Below, one piece after another: positions 1-9,506 of a stretch of DNA of 64,000 nt. Source of the DNA: Sphingobacteriaceae bacterium (lineage in GTDB: Bacteria > Bacteroidota > Bacteroidia > UBA7662); assembly GCA_013824115.1 (NCBI GenBank), contig PNNG01000035.1, positions 1 to 64,000 on the forward strand, written 5' to 3'. The position numbers were made by a program, and so were the translations under genes. How positions within the stretch are numbered: position 1 is the first letter of the stretch; every line of letters begins with the position of its first letter. The notes below the pieces were generated by a model, which saw only the letters and a list, made by a program, of their open reading frames with translations, was not told where the DNA came from and made no database searches.

Positions 1-21
1 TCTAATGGCCATGCTTTTGGG

Positions 22-109
22 GTTCAAAGTTGAGCGAAGCGAAATCCCGAGAGCCAAGGGCGATTCGGGATTCAAAGTTCATGACAGGGCTTCGCTGCGC
101 TCAGCCCTG
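22..109. repeat. Composite inverted repeat at the end of the desulfurase gene
   Basis: Two nested inverted repeats are visible. AATCCCGA (43-50) faces TCGGGATT (65-72), and CAGGGCT (85-91) faces AGCCCTG (103-109). The words TGAGCGAAGCGAA near 31 and TTCGCTGCGCTCA near 91 are also reverse-complement-like. The right arm covers the stop codon of the minus-strand desulfurase, so it could end that transcript. I infer that it belongs to a dispersed Bacteroidota intergenic repeat family; no T-run follows. Confidence 0.5.
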
Positions 110-1276
110 CCGGTAACGCCAAGCCGGCGAGGCAGCACGCACTTGCTCAACAGCCATGACCATTTGCTCAGCAGCAGCCATCAGTGCTGCTTCGCTGGTA
201 GGCCTTCCCCAGCTGATGCGCAGGCAGCAAGCCGCCTCCGCTTCGTTCAATCCGAGGGCCAGCAGCACATGCGAGGCCTCGGCTTTGTGCGAACTGCAGG
301 CCGAGCCGGTACTTAGGGCCAGGTTCCGCAAATGTTTGATGAGCGAGGCCGCCGGGGCATGCTTAAGCCAAATGTTGCTCGTGTTGGGCAGCCGGGCGGC
401 GTCTTTGCCCTGGATGGTGATTTCGGGAAGATGCTGCAGCAAATGCCCTTCAAATTTGATTTGCATGCGCTGCTGTCGGGCCATTTCGGTAATTAGCAAC
501 TGCTCCGACAAGGCCGCTGCAGCTCCCATGCCCACAATACCAGGCACATTGAGCGTGCCCGACCGCCAGCCGTTTTCCTGTCCACCCCCATGCAACAGCG
601 CCTGGGGTTTGAGTCCGGCTTTTTTGGCCATCCACAAAGCGCCGGTACCTTTAGGTCCGTAAAATTTGTGGGCCGAGCACACCAACAGATCAATTCCCAA
701 GGCCTCAACATCCACAGCGATTTTGCCAACAGCCTGGCTGGCATCGCACAAAAAAAAGGCGCCTGCATCGTGGGCCATGGCTGCCAATTCGCCAATAGGA
801 AAGATGCTGCCGGTTTCGTTGTTGGCCAACATGCCACAAACCAACAGGGTATCGGGCTGCAAAGCAGCCTGGTAGGCCATTATATCGGGCTGTCCGAAAG
901 GCAGTACCGGTAAGACTTCCACGTCAAATCCTTGTTTGCGCAACCACAGGCAAGGGTCAATCACCGCGCGGTGCTCGGTTTGCCACAGCAGTACATGCTT
1001 TTTTTTGTGTTGCCAGCTGGCTGCAAGCCCTTTGATGGCCAAATTCAAGGCTTCGGTGGCGCCCGAAGTGAAAACAATTTCGCCTGTGGAGGCATTCAGC
1101 GAGCTACGCAACTGTTCCCGGGCTTGTTTCACCGCCTGCTCAGCCCGCCAGCCCCAAGCGTGGGTGCGACTGCCGGCATTGCCAAAATCGGCACTGAACC
1201 AGGGCAGCATGGCCTCCAGCACCGCCGGGTCAACCGGGGTGGTGGCGTTGTAGTCGAGGTAGAGGGAAGGAGGCAT
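101..1276 (-). CDS. Cysteine desulfurase (NifS/IscS family, class V aminotransferase fold)
   Basis: This PLP enzyme removes sulfur from L-cysteine as a persulfide for Fe-S cluster, tRNA or cofactor synthesis. The 391-residue length is normal for the family. The N-terminus has the family sequence YLDYNATTPVD. The PLP lysine lies in SAHKFYGPKG near residue 202, and the catalytic cysteine in STGSACSSHKAEAS near residue 327. The ATG at 1276 was preferred over one eight codons upstream because the family signature begins right after it and a TAnnTTTG element lies just ahead. No scaffold or Suf gene adjoins it, so which sulfur pathway it serves is unknown. It could be an IscS-like or a tRNA-thiolation (MnmA partner) desulfurase. 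Confidence 0.93.
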   Translation of the reverse strand: MPPSLYLDYNATTPVDPAVLEAMLPWFSADFGNAGSRTHAWGWRAEQAVKQAREQLRSSLNASTGEIVFTSGATEALNLAIKGLAASWQHKKKHVLLWQTEHRAVIDPCLWLRKQGFDVEVLPVLPFGQPDIMAYQAALQPDTLLVCGMLANNETGSIFPIGELAAMAHDAGAFFLCDASQAVGKIAVDVEALGIDLLVCSAHKFYGPKGTGALWMAKKAGLKPQALLHGGGQENGWRSGTLNVPGIVGMGAAAALSEQLLITEMARQQRMQIKFEGHLLQHLPEITIQGKDAARLPNTSNIWLKHAPAASLIKHLRNLALSTGSACSSHKAEASHVLLALGLNEAEAACCLRISWGRPTSEAALMAAAEQMVMAVEQVRAASPAWRYRQG

Positions 1277-1280
1277 AGCG

Positions 1281-1288
1281 CAAAGGTA
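1281..1288 (-). promoter_or_regulatory. Probable -7 element of the desulfurase gene
   Basis: TACCTTTG on the minus strand matches the Bacteroidota -7 consensus TAnnTTTG. It sits only 4 bases from the ATG at 1276, which predicts an almost leaderless transcript. No well-spaced TTTG -33 element was found. Confidence 0.45.
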
Positions 1289-1359
1289 GGTCAGGTACAA
1301 AGTTCAAAATACGCAGGTGCCAAGTTTTGGTTGATCTTTTCGCACCAGGGCCATCGCCT

Positions 1360-2571
1360 TCACTCGCTTGCACGAATGGGTATCCGCAAAAGTGCCCAGG
1401 CCGAGCCCCACACCACTACCGCAGGTGCCAGCACAACAGGCATTTTTAACCAAGTCGGAAAGAGCAGGAATAGCGCCCCGGCACAGAGGGCCAGTCGCAG
1501 CAATTCGTAGCTGCGGGCTTTCGACTGAAGTTCCATCAATTGACCGAGTGTAGCCGAAGTATAAAAAATGAGCACCGCCATCAATCCCTTATCCCAGCTG
1601 TTAAAGGTGCTGAGATTGAACAAGAAGTAACTTGATCCGGCCAGTAGCAAGGCATACTGCACCAGCACATACACATTGAGCGGGGTGCTTACGTGGCGAT
1701 CGAATTTGTGGTAATCGGGGGCCACCTCGTGGGGGGTACGGTAACCTCCCAGCTCCTCGGGCAACCAGCCGGGTTTACCAAAAAGCACCATCCACTTATT
1801 GCGGAAGCCTTTCACGCGGCGAAAATCCTCCCAAATATTGCCCACATGCTGCACCTGGGCATAAACGGGGTTCCAACTGTTGAGGGGCGAGGTGATACCG
1901 TAATGCGGTGCTTCTTCCTCCTGCTGAAAAGTGCCAAACAGGCGGTCCCAAATGATGAGCGAACCCGCGTGGTTTTTGTCGATATACTTGGGATCGCGGC
2001 CGTGGTGCACCCGGTGGTGTGAGGGCGTATTGAACACATACTCCAACCAGCCCATGCGGCCGATATACTGAGTGTGGATCCAAAACTGGTAAAGTGTATT
2101 GTATGCCGCCAGCACCAAAAACCAGTGCGGATCAAAACCCACCAGCGCCAAGGGCAAATACACCAGCGAGGTAAACAACTTTTGCAGCGCACCTTGTCGC
2201 AGGGCCACCGAAAGATTGTACTCCTCGCTTTGGTGGTGCACCACATGGCCGGCCCAAAACAAATTTACTTCATGGCTCCAGCGGTGGGCCCAGTAGTAGC
2301 TAAAATCGACGAGCAAAAACAGCAGTACCAGCCAATACCATTCGGTGGGCACCGTAAACAGCCTGAAATATTCATACACCCCGTAATACAATCCCACCGT
2401 AAATACCTTGGCAAACACCCCGCTCACCTGCTCGGTAATGCCGCAGCTGATGTTGGTAAGGGCGTCGTTGAGGCGGTAAACGCCTTTTTTGGCAAATCGG
2501 TCGTAAAAAACCTCTATGCCAATGAGGATGAAAAAGATGGGTATCGAAAGGACAATCGGATTCAATGCCAT
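1360..2571 (-). CDS. Sterol desaturase / fatty acid hydroxylase superfamily membrane enzyme
   Basis: A 403-residue polytopic membrane protein of the di-iron fatty acid hydroxylase superfamily. The histidine clusters expected to bind the two irons are visible: HRWSH near residue 96, HVVHH near 108, and HHRVHHG near 187-193. Hydrophobic segments occur at both ends. The C-terminal hydrophobic region after residue 290 resembles the extended bacterial members related to alkylglycerol monooxygenase. The substrate (a lipid, sterol or carotenoid) cannot be read from the sequence. It lies upstream of the desulfurase on the same strand with an 83-base gap, and divergent from tatA. Confidence 0.88.
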   Translation of the reverse strand: MALNPIVLSIPIFFILIGIEVFYDRFAKKGVYRLNDALTNISCGITEQVSGVFAKVFTVGLYYGVYEYFRLFTVPTEWYWLVLLFLLVDFSYYWAHRWSHEVNLFWAGHVVHHQSEEYNLSVALRQGALQKLFTSLVYLPLALVGFDPHWFLVLAAYNTLYQFWIHTQYIGRMGWLEYVFNTPSHHRVHHGRDPKYIDKNHAGSLIIWDRLFGTFQQEEEAPHYGITSPLNSWNPVYAQVQHVGNIWEDFRRVKGFRNKWMVLFGKPGWLPEELGGYRTPHEVAPDYHKFDRHVSTPLNVYVLVQYALLLAGSSYFLFNLSTFNSWDKGLMAVLIFYTSATLGQLMELQSKARSYELLRLALCAGALFLLFPTWLKMPVVLAPAVVVWGSAWALLRIPIRASE

Positions 2572-2602
2572 GGTGTTTTCTGTATCGCGGGAGGGTAAAA
2601 TT

Positions 2603-2631
2603 TACTTTTGCCGTGCTTTTGCGTAAATTTG
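2603..2631 (+). promoter_or_regulatory. Tandem -7 elements upstream of tatA
   Basis: Two TAnnTTTG matches, TACTTTTG (2603-2610) and TAAATTTG (2624-2631), lie 21 bases apart, with the second 21 bases ahead of the tatA ATG. They would drive the tatA-gatA-glycosyltransferase group. Either or both may be used. Confidence 0.5.
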
Positions 2632-2652
2632 CAGCTTAAATTTCAAAATCGA

Positions 2653-2871
2653 ATGGCAAATTCACTGCTTTTCATTGGCAACATCGGCGGAGGTGAGCTG
2701 ATTGCAATTCTTTTCCTCATCATCCTGTTCTTTGGTGCCAAGCGTATTCCTGAGCTCGCCCGTGGTTTGGGCAAGGGCATCCGCGAATTCAAAGACGCTT
2801 CTGCCGGCATCCGCCGTGAAATTGAAGAGGGTGCCAGCCCTGCTGCACCCAAAGAAGAGAAAAAAGACTAA
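2653..2871 (+). CDS. tatA: Sec-independent protein translocase TatA
   Basis: TatA multimerises in the inner membrane to pass folded twin-arginine substrates. This 72-residue product has the expected architecture: a short periplasmic N-terminus, one transmembrane helix ([15 protein letters not shown]), the hinge FGAKRIPEL, an amphipathic helix ([14 protein letters not shown]), and a charged, lysine-rich tail. The ATG at 2653 was chosen because 15 extra upstream codons would add a non-family extension and would overlap the promoter elements. No tatC is in the window. gatA starts 5 bases after its stop, so the two are probably cotranscribed. Confidence 0.95.
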   Translation: MANSLLFIGNIGGGELIAILFLIILFFGAKRIPELARGLGKGIREFKDASAGIRREIEEGASPAAPKEEKKD

Positions 2872-2876
2872 TCACC

Positions 2877-4295
2877 TTGAAGGCATACACCCAACTGGCC
2901 GAAATTCAGGCCGACCTGCGTGCGGGCCACCTAAGCTGTGCGCAGCTGGTGGAGGGCTATTTGCAGCGCATTGCAGCCCGTTCTGAAATCAACGCATTCC
3001 TCGAAGTTTTTGAAGCCGAAATCCGCGCACAAGCCGCCGCTACCGACGCCGCCATTGCCCGTGGTGAGTGGCAGCCGCTTACCGGATTGGTCCTCGGCAT
3101 CAAAGACAACATCGCGTACAAAGGCCACCGGTTCAGTGCCTCCTCCAAAATACTCGAGGGCTTTGAGTCGCTCTACTCGGCAACGGCCGTAGAGCGCCTA
3201 CAAGCCGCCGGCGCCATGATCATCGGGCGCCTCAATTGCGACGAATTTGCCATGGGTTCTTCTAACGAAAACTCGGCATTCGGACCAGTACTTAATCCCC
3301 TCAACACCAACTACGTTCCCGGTGGCTCCTCGGGCGGATCGGCCGCGGCGGTTGCTGCCGGCTTCTGCCACGCTAGCTTGGGAACGGATACAGGCGGCTC
3401 TATCCGCCAGCCCGCGGCTTATTGCGGTTTGGTGGGTCTCAAGCCCACTTACGGCCGCATTTCGCGCCATGGTCTTATTGCCTTTGGCTCATCGTTCGAC
3501 CAAGTTGGTGCCTTTACCCACTCGGTTGAAGACAATGCCCTGCTTACCCAAATCATGGCTGGTGCCGATGCCAACGACACCACTTGCGCTCGCCGTGAGG
3601 TAGGTAACTACCTGCCCTTGGCCGAGGGAAAAAAGTATCGTTTTGCGGTCATCAAAGAAGTGATGGGTGGCGAAGGCATCGATGCGGAGATGTACGCTGC
3701 CTTCATCCAAAAGATAGAAGCTTTGAAAGCGGCGGGGCATGAAGTGGTGGAAGTTTCTTTCCCTTACCTTCCTTACACCATACCGGCTTACTATATTTTG
3801 GCTACGGCCGAAGCCAGCAGCAACCTCTCGCGTTACAGCGGGGTGCATTACGGCTACCGCAGTGCCAACGCCACCGATTTGGAAAGCACCTACAAAAAAT
3901 CGCGTACCGAAGGCTTTGGAGCTGAGGTAAAGCGCCGCATCATGCTCGGTACCTTTGTATTGAGCGAAGGCTATTACGATGCTTATTACGGTCGCGGCCA
4001 GAAAGTGCGCCGCATCCTGCGCGATAAATCGCTCGAAATTTTGCAGCAAGCCGATGGCATTTTGTTGCCCACCACCACTGGTACTGCTTTCCGTTTTGGC
4101 GAGAAGAGTAATGATCCCATCCAGATGTACCTCGAAGACATCTTTACCGTATTGGCCAACCTCACTGGTTTGCCAGCCATTTCGGTGCCATTTGCTATCC
4201 ATAGCAACGGCTTGCCCCTGGGCTTACAGGTGTTGGCGGCTCCTTTTGAAGAAGGCGCCCTGTTTGCCATGGCGGCCGAAGCTCAAAAAGTGTAA
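2877..4295 (+). CDS. gatA: Asp/Glu-tRNA(Asn/Gln) amidotransferase subunit A
   Basis: GatA supplies ammonia from glutamine to convert misacylated Glu-tRNA(Gln) or Asp-tRNA(Asn) to the correct amide. The 472-residue protein carries the amidase Ser-cisSer-Lys triad: lysine in GIKDNI near residue 77, the cis-serine in GGSSGGSAAA near 155, and the nucleophile in GTDTGGSIRQPA near 178. Length matches the family. The start is TTG at 2877, 5 bases after the tatA stop and preceded by the purine-rich AGAAGAGAAAAAAGA inside the tatA end. No ATG is available at the family N-terminus. gatB and gatC are not in the window. Confidence 0.96.
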   Translation: MKAYTQLAEIQADLRAGHLSCAQLVEGYLQRIAARSEINAFLEVFEAEIRAQAAATDAAIARGEWQPLTGLVLGIKDNIAYKGHRFSASSKILEGFESLYSATAVERLQAAGAMIIGRLNCDEFAMGSSNENSAFGPVLNPLNTNYVPGGSSGGSAAAVAAGFCHASLGTDTGGSIRQPAAYCGLVGLKPTYGRISRHGLIAFGSSFDQVGAFTHSVEDNALLTQIMAGADANDTTCARREVGNYLPLAEGKKYRFAVIKEVMGGEGIDAEMYAAFIQKIEALKAAGHEVVEVSFPYLPYTIPAYYILATAEASSNLSRYSGVHYGYRSANATDLESTYKKSRTEGFGAEVKRRIMLGTFVLSEGYYDAYYGRGQKVRRILRDKSLEILQQADGILLPTTTGTAFRFGEKSNDPIQMYLEDIFTVLANLTGLPAISVPFAIHSNGLPLGLQVLAAPFEEGALFAMAAEAQKV

Positions 4296-4297
4296 AA

Positions 4298-5050
4298 ATG
4301 GCGGGTGCGCAACCCCGGCTGAGCATCATTACGGTTACCTACAATGCCGGTGTGGTACTGCAACGCACCCTCGACTCGGTGGCCGGACAAGATTACCCGC
4401 ACATAGAGCATTTACTCATTGATGGGGCCTCGAAAGACAATACCTTGGAATTGCTTCAGGCCCATGCCGCCCAAATGCCGCACACGATTTTGGTTTCGGA
4501 ACCGGATAAAGGGCTGTACGATGCCATGAACAAGGGACTTGCCCTCGCCAAAGGCGATTATGTGTTGTTTTTAAATGCGGGCGACGAGCTGGCCGATAGC
4601 CATACCCTCACAGAAATATTTGCTTCGGCACCCGATGCTGATGTGTATTATGGGCATGCTATGCTGGTGAATCTCGATGGCAAACCTCAAGGATTGCTGC
4701 AGCCTTTACCTCCCGAAAGACTCAGTTGGAAAAGCCTGCGTTGGGGCATGAATGTGTGTCACCAAGCCTTCATTGTGAAGCGCAACTTGGCTGTGAGCTA
4801 CGATTTGCAGTACCGTATTTGTGCCGATATCGATTGGATGATTCGCAGCCTGCAGCAAGTAAAGCATGCACATTATACAGGTGGCGTGGTTTGCCGTTTT
4901 TTGATGGATGGCCTTTCGAGCAACCGCCGCAAAGAAGCATGGAAAGAACGATTTAGTGTATTGGCCAAACATTATGGTTGGTGGAACAACCTGCTGAATC
5001 ATGCATGGATTGCTTTGCGATATTTACTGGCTTTGAAAAGGGCACATTAG
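4298..5050 (+). CDS. Family 2 glycosyltransferase (WcaA-like)
   Basis: A 250-residue GT-A fold enzyme expected to transfer a sugar from a nucleotide-sugar donor to a cell-surface glycan. Visible motifs are the N-terminal LSIITVTYNAG, DGASKDNT near residue 42 (nucleotide binding), DKGLYDAMNKG near 70, and FLNAGDEL near 92, which takes the place of the DxD metal site. There is no transmembrane segment, so it is cytoplasmic or peripheral. It begins 2 bases after the gatA stop and is therefore probably translated from the tatA-gatA message, an unlikely functional pairing. The acceptor is unknown and no polysaccharide cluster surrounds it. Confidence 0.9.
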   Translation: MAGAQPRLSIITVTYNAGVVLQRTLDSVAGQDYPHIEHLLIDGASKDNTLELLQAHAAQMPHTILVSEPDKGLYDAMNKGLALAKGDYVLFLNAGDELADSHTLTEIFASAPDADVYYGHAMLVNLDGKPQGLLQPLPPERLSWKSLRWGMNVCHQAFIVKRNLAVSYDLQYRICADIDWMIRSLQQVKHAHYTGGVVCRFLMDGLSSNRRKEAWKERFSVLAKHYGWWNNLLNHAWIALRYLLALKRAH

Positions 5051-5089
5051 TTTTTTTTGTTGTGTGTAGGAATTGTGGAGAACGCCAAT

Positions 5090-5097
5090 TATGTTTG
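5090..5097 (+). promoter_or_regulatory. -7 element of the LamG/Ig secreted-protein gene
   Basis: TATGTTTG matches TAnnTTTG, 31 bases before the ATG at 5129. This gives the cargo gene its own promoter separate from the gatA group. No good -33 element was seen at the usual spacing. Confidence 0.45.
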
Positions 5098-5128
5098 TAG
5101 CTATCAAATATTATTAAACGTTTTGCAT

Positions 5129-7012
5129 ATGGACTTATTGATGAATTGGAAGAAGCTTGTTTGGCAATCGGTGATGATGGGCATGCTTTGGCTTATGTCA
5201 AGCAATTCGTTTGCACAAGTGCCGCTATACATGCCTACCAATAATCTTATTGGTTACTGGCCTCTAAATGGTAATTTTCAAAATGCCCACTCTACACTAC
5301 ACAATGGCACTAACAATGGTGCTATTCCAGCACAGGGTAGAGATGGTGCCAATAGCACAGGAATGCGCTTCAACGGATTAAATCAATTTGCTACCCTACC
5401 TTCCTCTGTCATGAGTCAAGTCACTGGCCCATTCACGGTGAGTGTTTGGTTGAAGGCTGATTCAGTTGTTCCTAATAATTTGGGTTATGAGCCTATCAAT
5501 GACCGCACGGGAGGACAGTGGAATTTCCGATTCAGATTGATGTTCGGTCAGATGAATTTTGGCACTTATAGCCCCGATAGTGCATATATGGACCATATAA
5601 ATGCGAGTGGTGCACTGCCGCGTGCACCGGCACCTTACCCTAATCCCGATGCATGGGTACACTATGTAATGGTGTATTCAGGTACGGCGGCCTCGGGTGT
5701 AATGCAAGTTTACCACAATGGAACTTTGAGAGGGGTTTCGCCGACCACCAACTTAACTTCTGGTGCGAGGGCCATTAATTTAGGCAGGGGTTTGTCGCCA
5801 AGCCTATCTTCGGGATACGGATTTTTTGGAGGAGTAATGGACGACATTGCCGTTTGGAACAGGGCCTTAACGGCTTCTGAAATTATGACCATTTATCAAT
5901 CTTGTCAGCTCTCTACCGCTATCCAACCAACCAACCAAAGTGTGACTGTAGGTGGTACGGCTACTTTTGCTGTGACTCCAGCTAGCTCAACAGCTAACAT
6001 TCAATGGCAGATGGATACGGCTGGCCAATGGATTACGTTATTCAATGGCCCGAATATTACAGGTGTCAATAGTAATGCGCTAAGTCTTACCAATGTTGGG
6101 TTCAATTTAAATGGAGCACAATTTAGGGCGTTTATTACAGATTCAGCTTGTACTGGCACCTCGAACGTGGTGAATCTTACAGTCAGTTGCAGTGCTCTGG
6201 TGAATCAAAGTCCTGCCTCGGCCAATTTTCCGGTAGGTGGTACAGCTACTTTTGTTGCAGGTGCTACAATAGCCGGGGTCCAATACCAGTGGCAATCAGA
6301 TGCTGGAAATGGGTTTCAAAACATCCTGAATTTTGGCCAATTCAGCGGTGTTAATACCAACACCCTTACGATTAGTAATTTGTCGCGTACAAATAATGGA
6401 TTTGCATTTCGATGTTTGATTTCCTATTTGGGTTGCACCCAAATTACACAAGTGGCCACTTTGGGTGTACTTTGTAATGCCCTGATAAATCAGCAGCCCA
6501 CCGATTTTAATGGAACCGTGGGGGGAAATGCTACTTTTTCGGTATCTCAAGTTCCAGGTGCAACTTATTCCTGGTATGTAAACAGTGGCTTTAATTTTAC
6601 CTTGCTGGCGAATGGTGGACAATACAGTGGTGCAACTTCTGCCAATTTAAACATTTCTAATCTAGCGCTACGAAACAACAACGAAGGTTACATTTGTATT
6701 GTCACAAATGAAGGTTGCAGCGATACATCGGCTGTAGCCATACTTCGAGTGTCGGCTGGAACAAATACGGTAGATTTGGTCACTTCTTATTGGCGCATTT
6801 ATCCAAATCCGGCTAACAATTACACAACTCTGGACCTTTCGGAACAACTGAAACCTGTACTTGTACAAATTCACGATATGGCGGGCCGTAGGTGTTTTGA
6901 AGCACAACTTGCACCAGGAAAACATGCTTTACCGGTAGGAGGTTGGAGGAGTGGTGTATATACCATTACGGTGGGGGCTCAGCATCAAAGACTGATTTTA
7001 CAGGGACAATAA
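5129..7012 (+). CDS. LamG-type / Ig-like repeat protein secreted by the T9SS
   Basis: A 627-residue secreted or surface protein. A signal peptide ends at NSFAQ (near residue 30). A concanavalin/LamG-like domain (about 40-245) starts at GYWPLNGNF. Three Ig-like repeats follow, each starting with a VGGTATF or VGGNATF motif. The last 70 or so residues, from WRIYPNPANNYTTLDLS to the terminal strand, form a T9SS type A sorting domain. Its role is presumably carbohydrate or surface binding; no catalytic domain is visible. ATG 5129 or ATG 5141 gives a proper signal peptide, and the longer upstream reading frame does not. It looks more AT-rich than its neighbours. Confidence 0.85.
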   Translation: MDLLMNWKKLVWQSVMMGMLWLMSSNSFAQVPLYMPTNNLIGYWPLNGNFQNAHSTLHNGTNNGAIPAQGRDGANSTGMRFNGLNQFATLPSSVMSQVTGPFTVSVWLKADSVVPNNLGYEPINDRTGGQWNFRFRLMFGQMNFGTYSPDSAYMDHINASGALPRAPAPYPNPDAWVHYVMVYSGTAASGVMQVYHNGTLRGVSPTTNLTSGARAINLGRGLSPSLSSGYGFFGGVMDDIAVWNRALTASEIMTIYQSCQLSTAIQPTNQSVTVGGTATFAVTPASSTANIQWQMDTAGQWITLFNGPNITGVNSNALSLTNVGFNLNGAQFRAFITDSACTGTSNVVNLTVSCSALVNQSPASANFPVGGTATFVAGATIAGVQYQWQSDAGNGFQNILNFGQFSGVNTNTLTISNLSRTNNGFAFRCLISYLGCTQITQVATLGVLCNALINQQPTDFNGTVGGNATFSVSQVPGATYSWYVNSGFNFTLLANGGQYSGATSANLNISNLALRNNNEGYICIVTNEGCSDTSAVAILRVSAGTNTVDLVTSYWRIYPNPANNYTTLDLSEQLKPVLVQIHDMAGRRCFEAQLAPGKHALPVGGWRSGVYTITVGAQHQRLILQGQ

Positions 7013-7238
7013 AATAAGCGCAGTTGGGTGTTTTTATGCCAGCTGGGACCCATATTGCCATAGGCATTTTGATGTGTGCTTATGTCTCATTGTCTTCATT
7101 TATCGGGTTTGCAGCGCTGTAAAGGCAGTACCGATGGGGCATGCCTCTTAAACCCGTGCTCTAGCACGAAACAAGCAATTTCAGCGGTCAACGGTCAAAA
7201 ACACAGCACTTTTATGGGGTTTTTATACATTTGCACCG
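7013..7238. other. Intergenic spacer before maeB with short repeats
   Basis: There is no gene here. It contains a small palindrome, CGTGCT-CT-AGCACG (7155-7168), without a T-run, and two copies of the GGTCA word (7186-7197) seen again at 21309-21320. It ends in the maeB promoter. Confidence 0.4.
7226..7233 (+). promoter_or_regulatory. -7 element of the maeB-ruvA-sprA operon
   Basis: TACATTTG matches TAnnTTTG and lies 5 bases before the maeB ATG, so the 5' leader would be very short. Because ruvA and sprA follow with no gap, this is the only obvious promoter for all three. Confidence 0.5.
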
Positions 7239-9506
7239 ATGAAAGAAAAAACGAGGAAGCAAGAAATCCTGGACTACCACAGCCAGGGTCGCCCCGGAAA
7301 AATTGAAGTAATTCCCAGCAAGCCCACCAATACCCAGCGCGATTTGGCCATTGCCTATTCGCCCGGTGTAGCCGAGCCTTGTTTGGAGATTGAACAAAAC
7401 GTTGACAACGTATACAAATACACTGCCAAAGGCAATTTGGTGGCCGTAATATCTAATGGCACGGCCGTTTTGGGCTTGGGAGATATTGGTCCCGAAGCCT
7501 CCAAGCCCGTGATGGAAGGCAAAGGCTTGTTGTTCAAAATATTTGCCGACATAGATGTATTCGACATTGAGTTGAACGTGACCAATGTGGACGAGTTTGT
7601 ACGCACGGTAAAGGCCATGGAGCCCACTTTTGGCGGTGTGAACCTCGAAGACATCAAGGCACCCGAGTGTTTTGAAATTGAGCAACGCCTCAAAGAGGAG
7701 ATGAACATTCCCATCATGCACGACGACCAGCATGGTACGGCCATTATTTCTGGGGCGGCTTTGTTGAATGCCTGCGAATTGGCTGGCAAAGAGCTGGGCA
7801 ACATCCGCATGGTGATCAACGGAGCCGGTGCTTCGGCCATCAGTTGCGGACGATTGTTTGTGTCGCTGGGCGTAAAACGCGAGAACATATTGATGCTCGA
7901 CTCAAAAGGCACCCTGCGGAACAGTCGCGCCGACCTCGATGCCAACAAGCTGTTTTTTGCGGTGGATACCGAGCTTGAAACGCTGGAAGAAGCCATGCGC
8001 GGTGCCGATGTGTTTGTGGGCTTGAGCAAGGGCAACATTGTGTCGCAAGACATGATTCGTTCTATGGCTCCCAATCCCATTGTATTCGCACTGGCCAATC
8101 CCAATCCTGAGATTCCTTACGAGGAAGCCATGGCGGCGCGCGAAGACATCATCATGGCCACGGGCCGCAGCGACCATCCCAACCAGGTGAACAATGTATT
8201 GGGCTTTCCGTACATTTTCCGTGGGGCCCTCGATGTAAGGGCTTCGCGCATCAACGAAGAAATGAAGTTGGCGGCGGTTCGGGCCCTGGCCGAACTCACC
8301 AAAAAGCCGGTTCCCGAGGTGGTGAATTTGGTGTATGGAGAAAAGAATATCCAATTTGGCCGGAATTACATCATTCCCAAGCCATTCGACCCGCGTTTGA
8401 TTTATACTGTTTCGCCGGCAGTTGCCCGGGCAGCCATGGAATCGGGCGTTGCCAAATATCCCATCAAAGATTGGGAAGCATACCATTTGGAGCTGAAAAA
8501 GCGCTTGGGCCTCGACGAGAAGTTTATGAATATGCTCACCCAGCGGGCCAAACGCGAGCCTAAGAAGGTGGTTTTTGCCAATGCCGACAGCTTCAAAGTG
8601 TTGAAAGCGGCGCAAATCACGCTCGACGAAGGCATTGCCAAACCCATTTTGTTGGGTGAAGAAAAGCTCATCAGGCAAATTGCCGAGGAAAACGGCCTCG
8701 ACATCAGCAATATGCCCATCATCGATCCTTTTGTGCCTACACCGCGCTTTGAGGAATATGCCGAAGCTTTGTTTGAAAAAAGACAGCGCAAAGGGGTTAC
8801 CAAATACGATGCGCGCAAGCTGTTGATGAACCGCAGTTATTACGGATGTATGATGGTGGAGGCGGGTGAAGCCGATGCCTTCGTATCGGGCATTACCCGC
8901 AAATATGCCCATGCCATGAAGCCTGCTTTGCAGGTCATTGGGGCAGAGCCAGGCGTTGGCCGGGTGTCGGGCATGTACATCATGCTTACCAAGCAGGGTC
9001 AGTATTTCTTCAGCGATACCTCGGTAACGCCCAATCCCACGGTAGAAGACATTGTGGAAATTGCCATCAGCACTGCCAATGCCGTGAAGCGCCTGGGCAT
9101 CAAGCCAGTGGTGGCCATGCTCAGCTACTCCAATTTTGGATCGGTAGAAGGCGAAGTGCCTCGCAAAATGGCACAGGCAACAGCCATCCTTAAAGAGCGT
9201 TATCCGGGCTTGCTGGTCGACGGTGAAATGCAAGCCAATTTTGCCCTCAACAACGAGCTGCTGCGTGAAAACTTCCCCTTCAGCGAATTGGCAGGACATG
9301 AGGTAAACACTTTCATTTTCCCCGATTTGGCTTCGGCCAACATATCTTACAAAATGCTGCAAAGCTTTGGTGCCGCCGAGGCCATTGGCCCGGTGTTGAT
9401 TGGCCTCAAAAAGCCGGTGCACATTTTGCAACTCGGCTCAACCGTGCGTGAAATTGTGAACATGGTTACCATTGCTGTGGTTGACGCTCAAACCCGAGGA
9501 AAATAA
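7239..9506 (+). CDS. maeB: NADP-dependent malic enzyme with phosphotransacetylase-like C-terminus
   Basis: Oxidatively decarboxylates malate to pyruvate, making NADPH. At 755 residues it is the large MaeB type. The malic-enzyme N-terminal domain (about 1-150) contains YSPGVAEPC and the HDDQHGTA segment. The Rossmann domain (about 160-400) contains [11 protein letters not shown] phosphate-acetyltransferase-like domain (about 425-755) is thought in this family to be regulatory rather than a working transacetylase. The ATG at 7239 lies just after a TAnnTTTG element. ruvA starts on the base after its stop. From memory, the order malic enzyme-ruvA-sprA also occurs in flavobacteria. Confidence 0.95.
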   Translation: MKEKTRKQEILDYHSQGRPGKIEVIPSKPTNTQRDLAIAYSPGVAEPCLEIEQNVDNVYKYTAKGNLVAVISNGTAVLGLGDIGPEASKPVMEGKGLLFKIFADIDVFDIELNVTNVDEFVRTVKAMEPTFGGVNLEDIKAPECFEIEQRLKEEMNIPIMHDDQHGTAIISGAALLNACELAGKELGNIRMVINGAGASAISCGRLFVSLGVKRENILMLDSKGTLRNSRADLDANKLFFAVDTELETLEEAMRGADVFVGLSKGNIVSQDMIRSMAPNPIVFALANPNPEIPYEEAMAAREDIIMATGRSDHPNQVNNVLGFPYIFRGALDVRASRINEEMKLAAVRALAELTKKPVPEVVNLVYGEKNIQFGRNYIIPKPFDPRLIYTVSPAVARAAMESGVAKYPIKDWEAYHLELKKRLGLDEKFMNMLTQRAKREPKKVVFANADSFKVLKAAQITLDEGIAKPILLGEEKLIRQIAEENGLDISNMPIIDPFVPTPRFEEYAEALFEKRQRKGVTKYDARKLLMNRSYYGCMMVEAGEADAFVSGITRKYAHAMKPALQVIGAEPGVGRVSGMYIMLTKQGQYFFSDTSVTPNPTVEDIVEIAISTANAVKRLGIKPVVAMLSYSNFGSVEGEVPRKMAQATAILKERYPGLLVDGEMQANFALNNELLRENFPFSELAGHEVNTFIFPDLASANISYKMLQSFGAAEAIGPVLIGLKKPVHILQLGSTVREIVNMVTIAVVDAQTRGK

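Noticed and set aside
5..662. Plus-strand reading frames across the cysteine desulfurase gene
   Set aside because: They are antisense to a complete, motif-bearing enzyme and their translations show no family features or sensible composition.
7155..7168. CGTGCT-CT-AGCACG as a terminator for the LamG/Ig gene
   Set aside because: The stem is only 6 bp and no T-run follows on either side.
7902..9431. A 509-codon minus-strand frame within maeB
   Set aside because: Its histidine/glycine-rich translation is the typical mirror of a GC-balanced gene; maeB is intact on the other strand.
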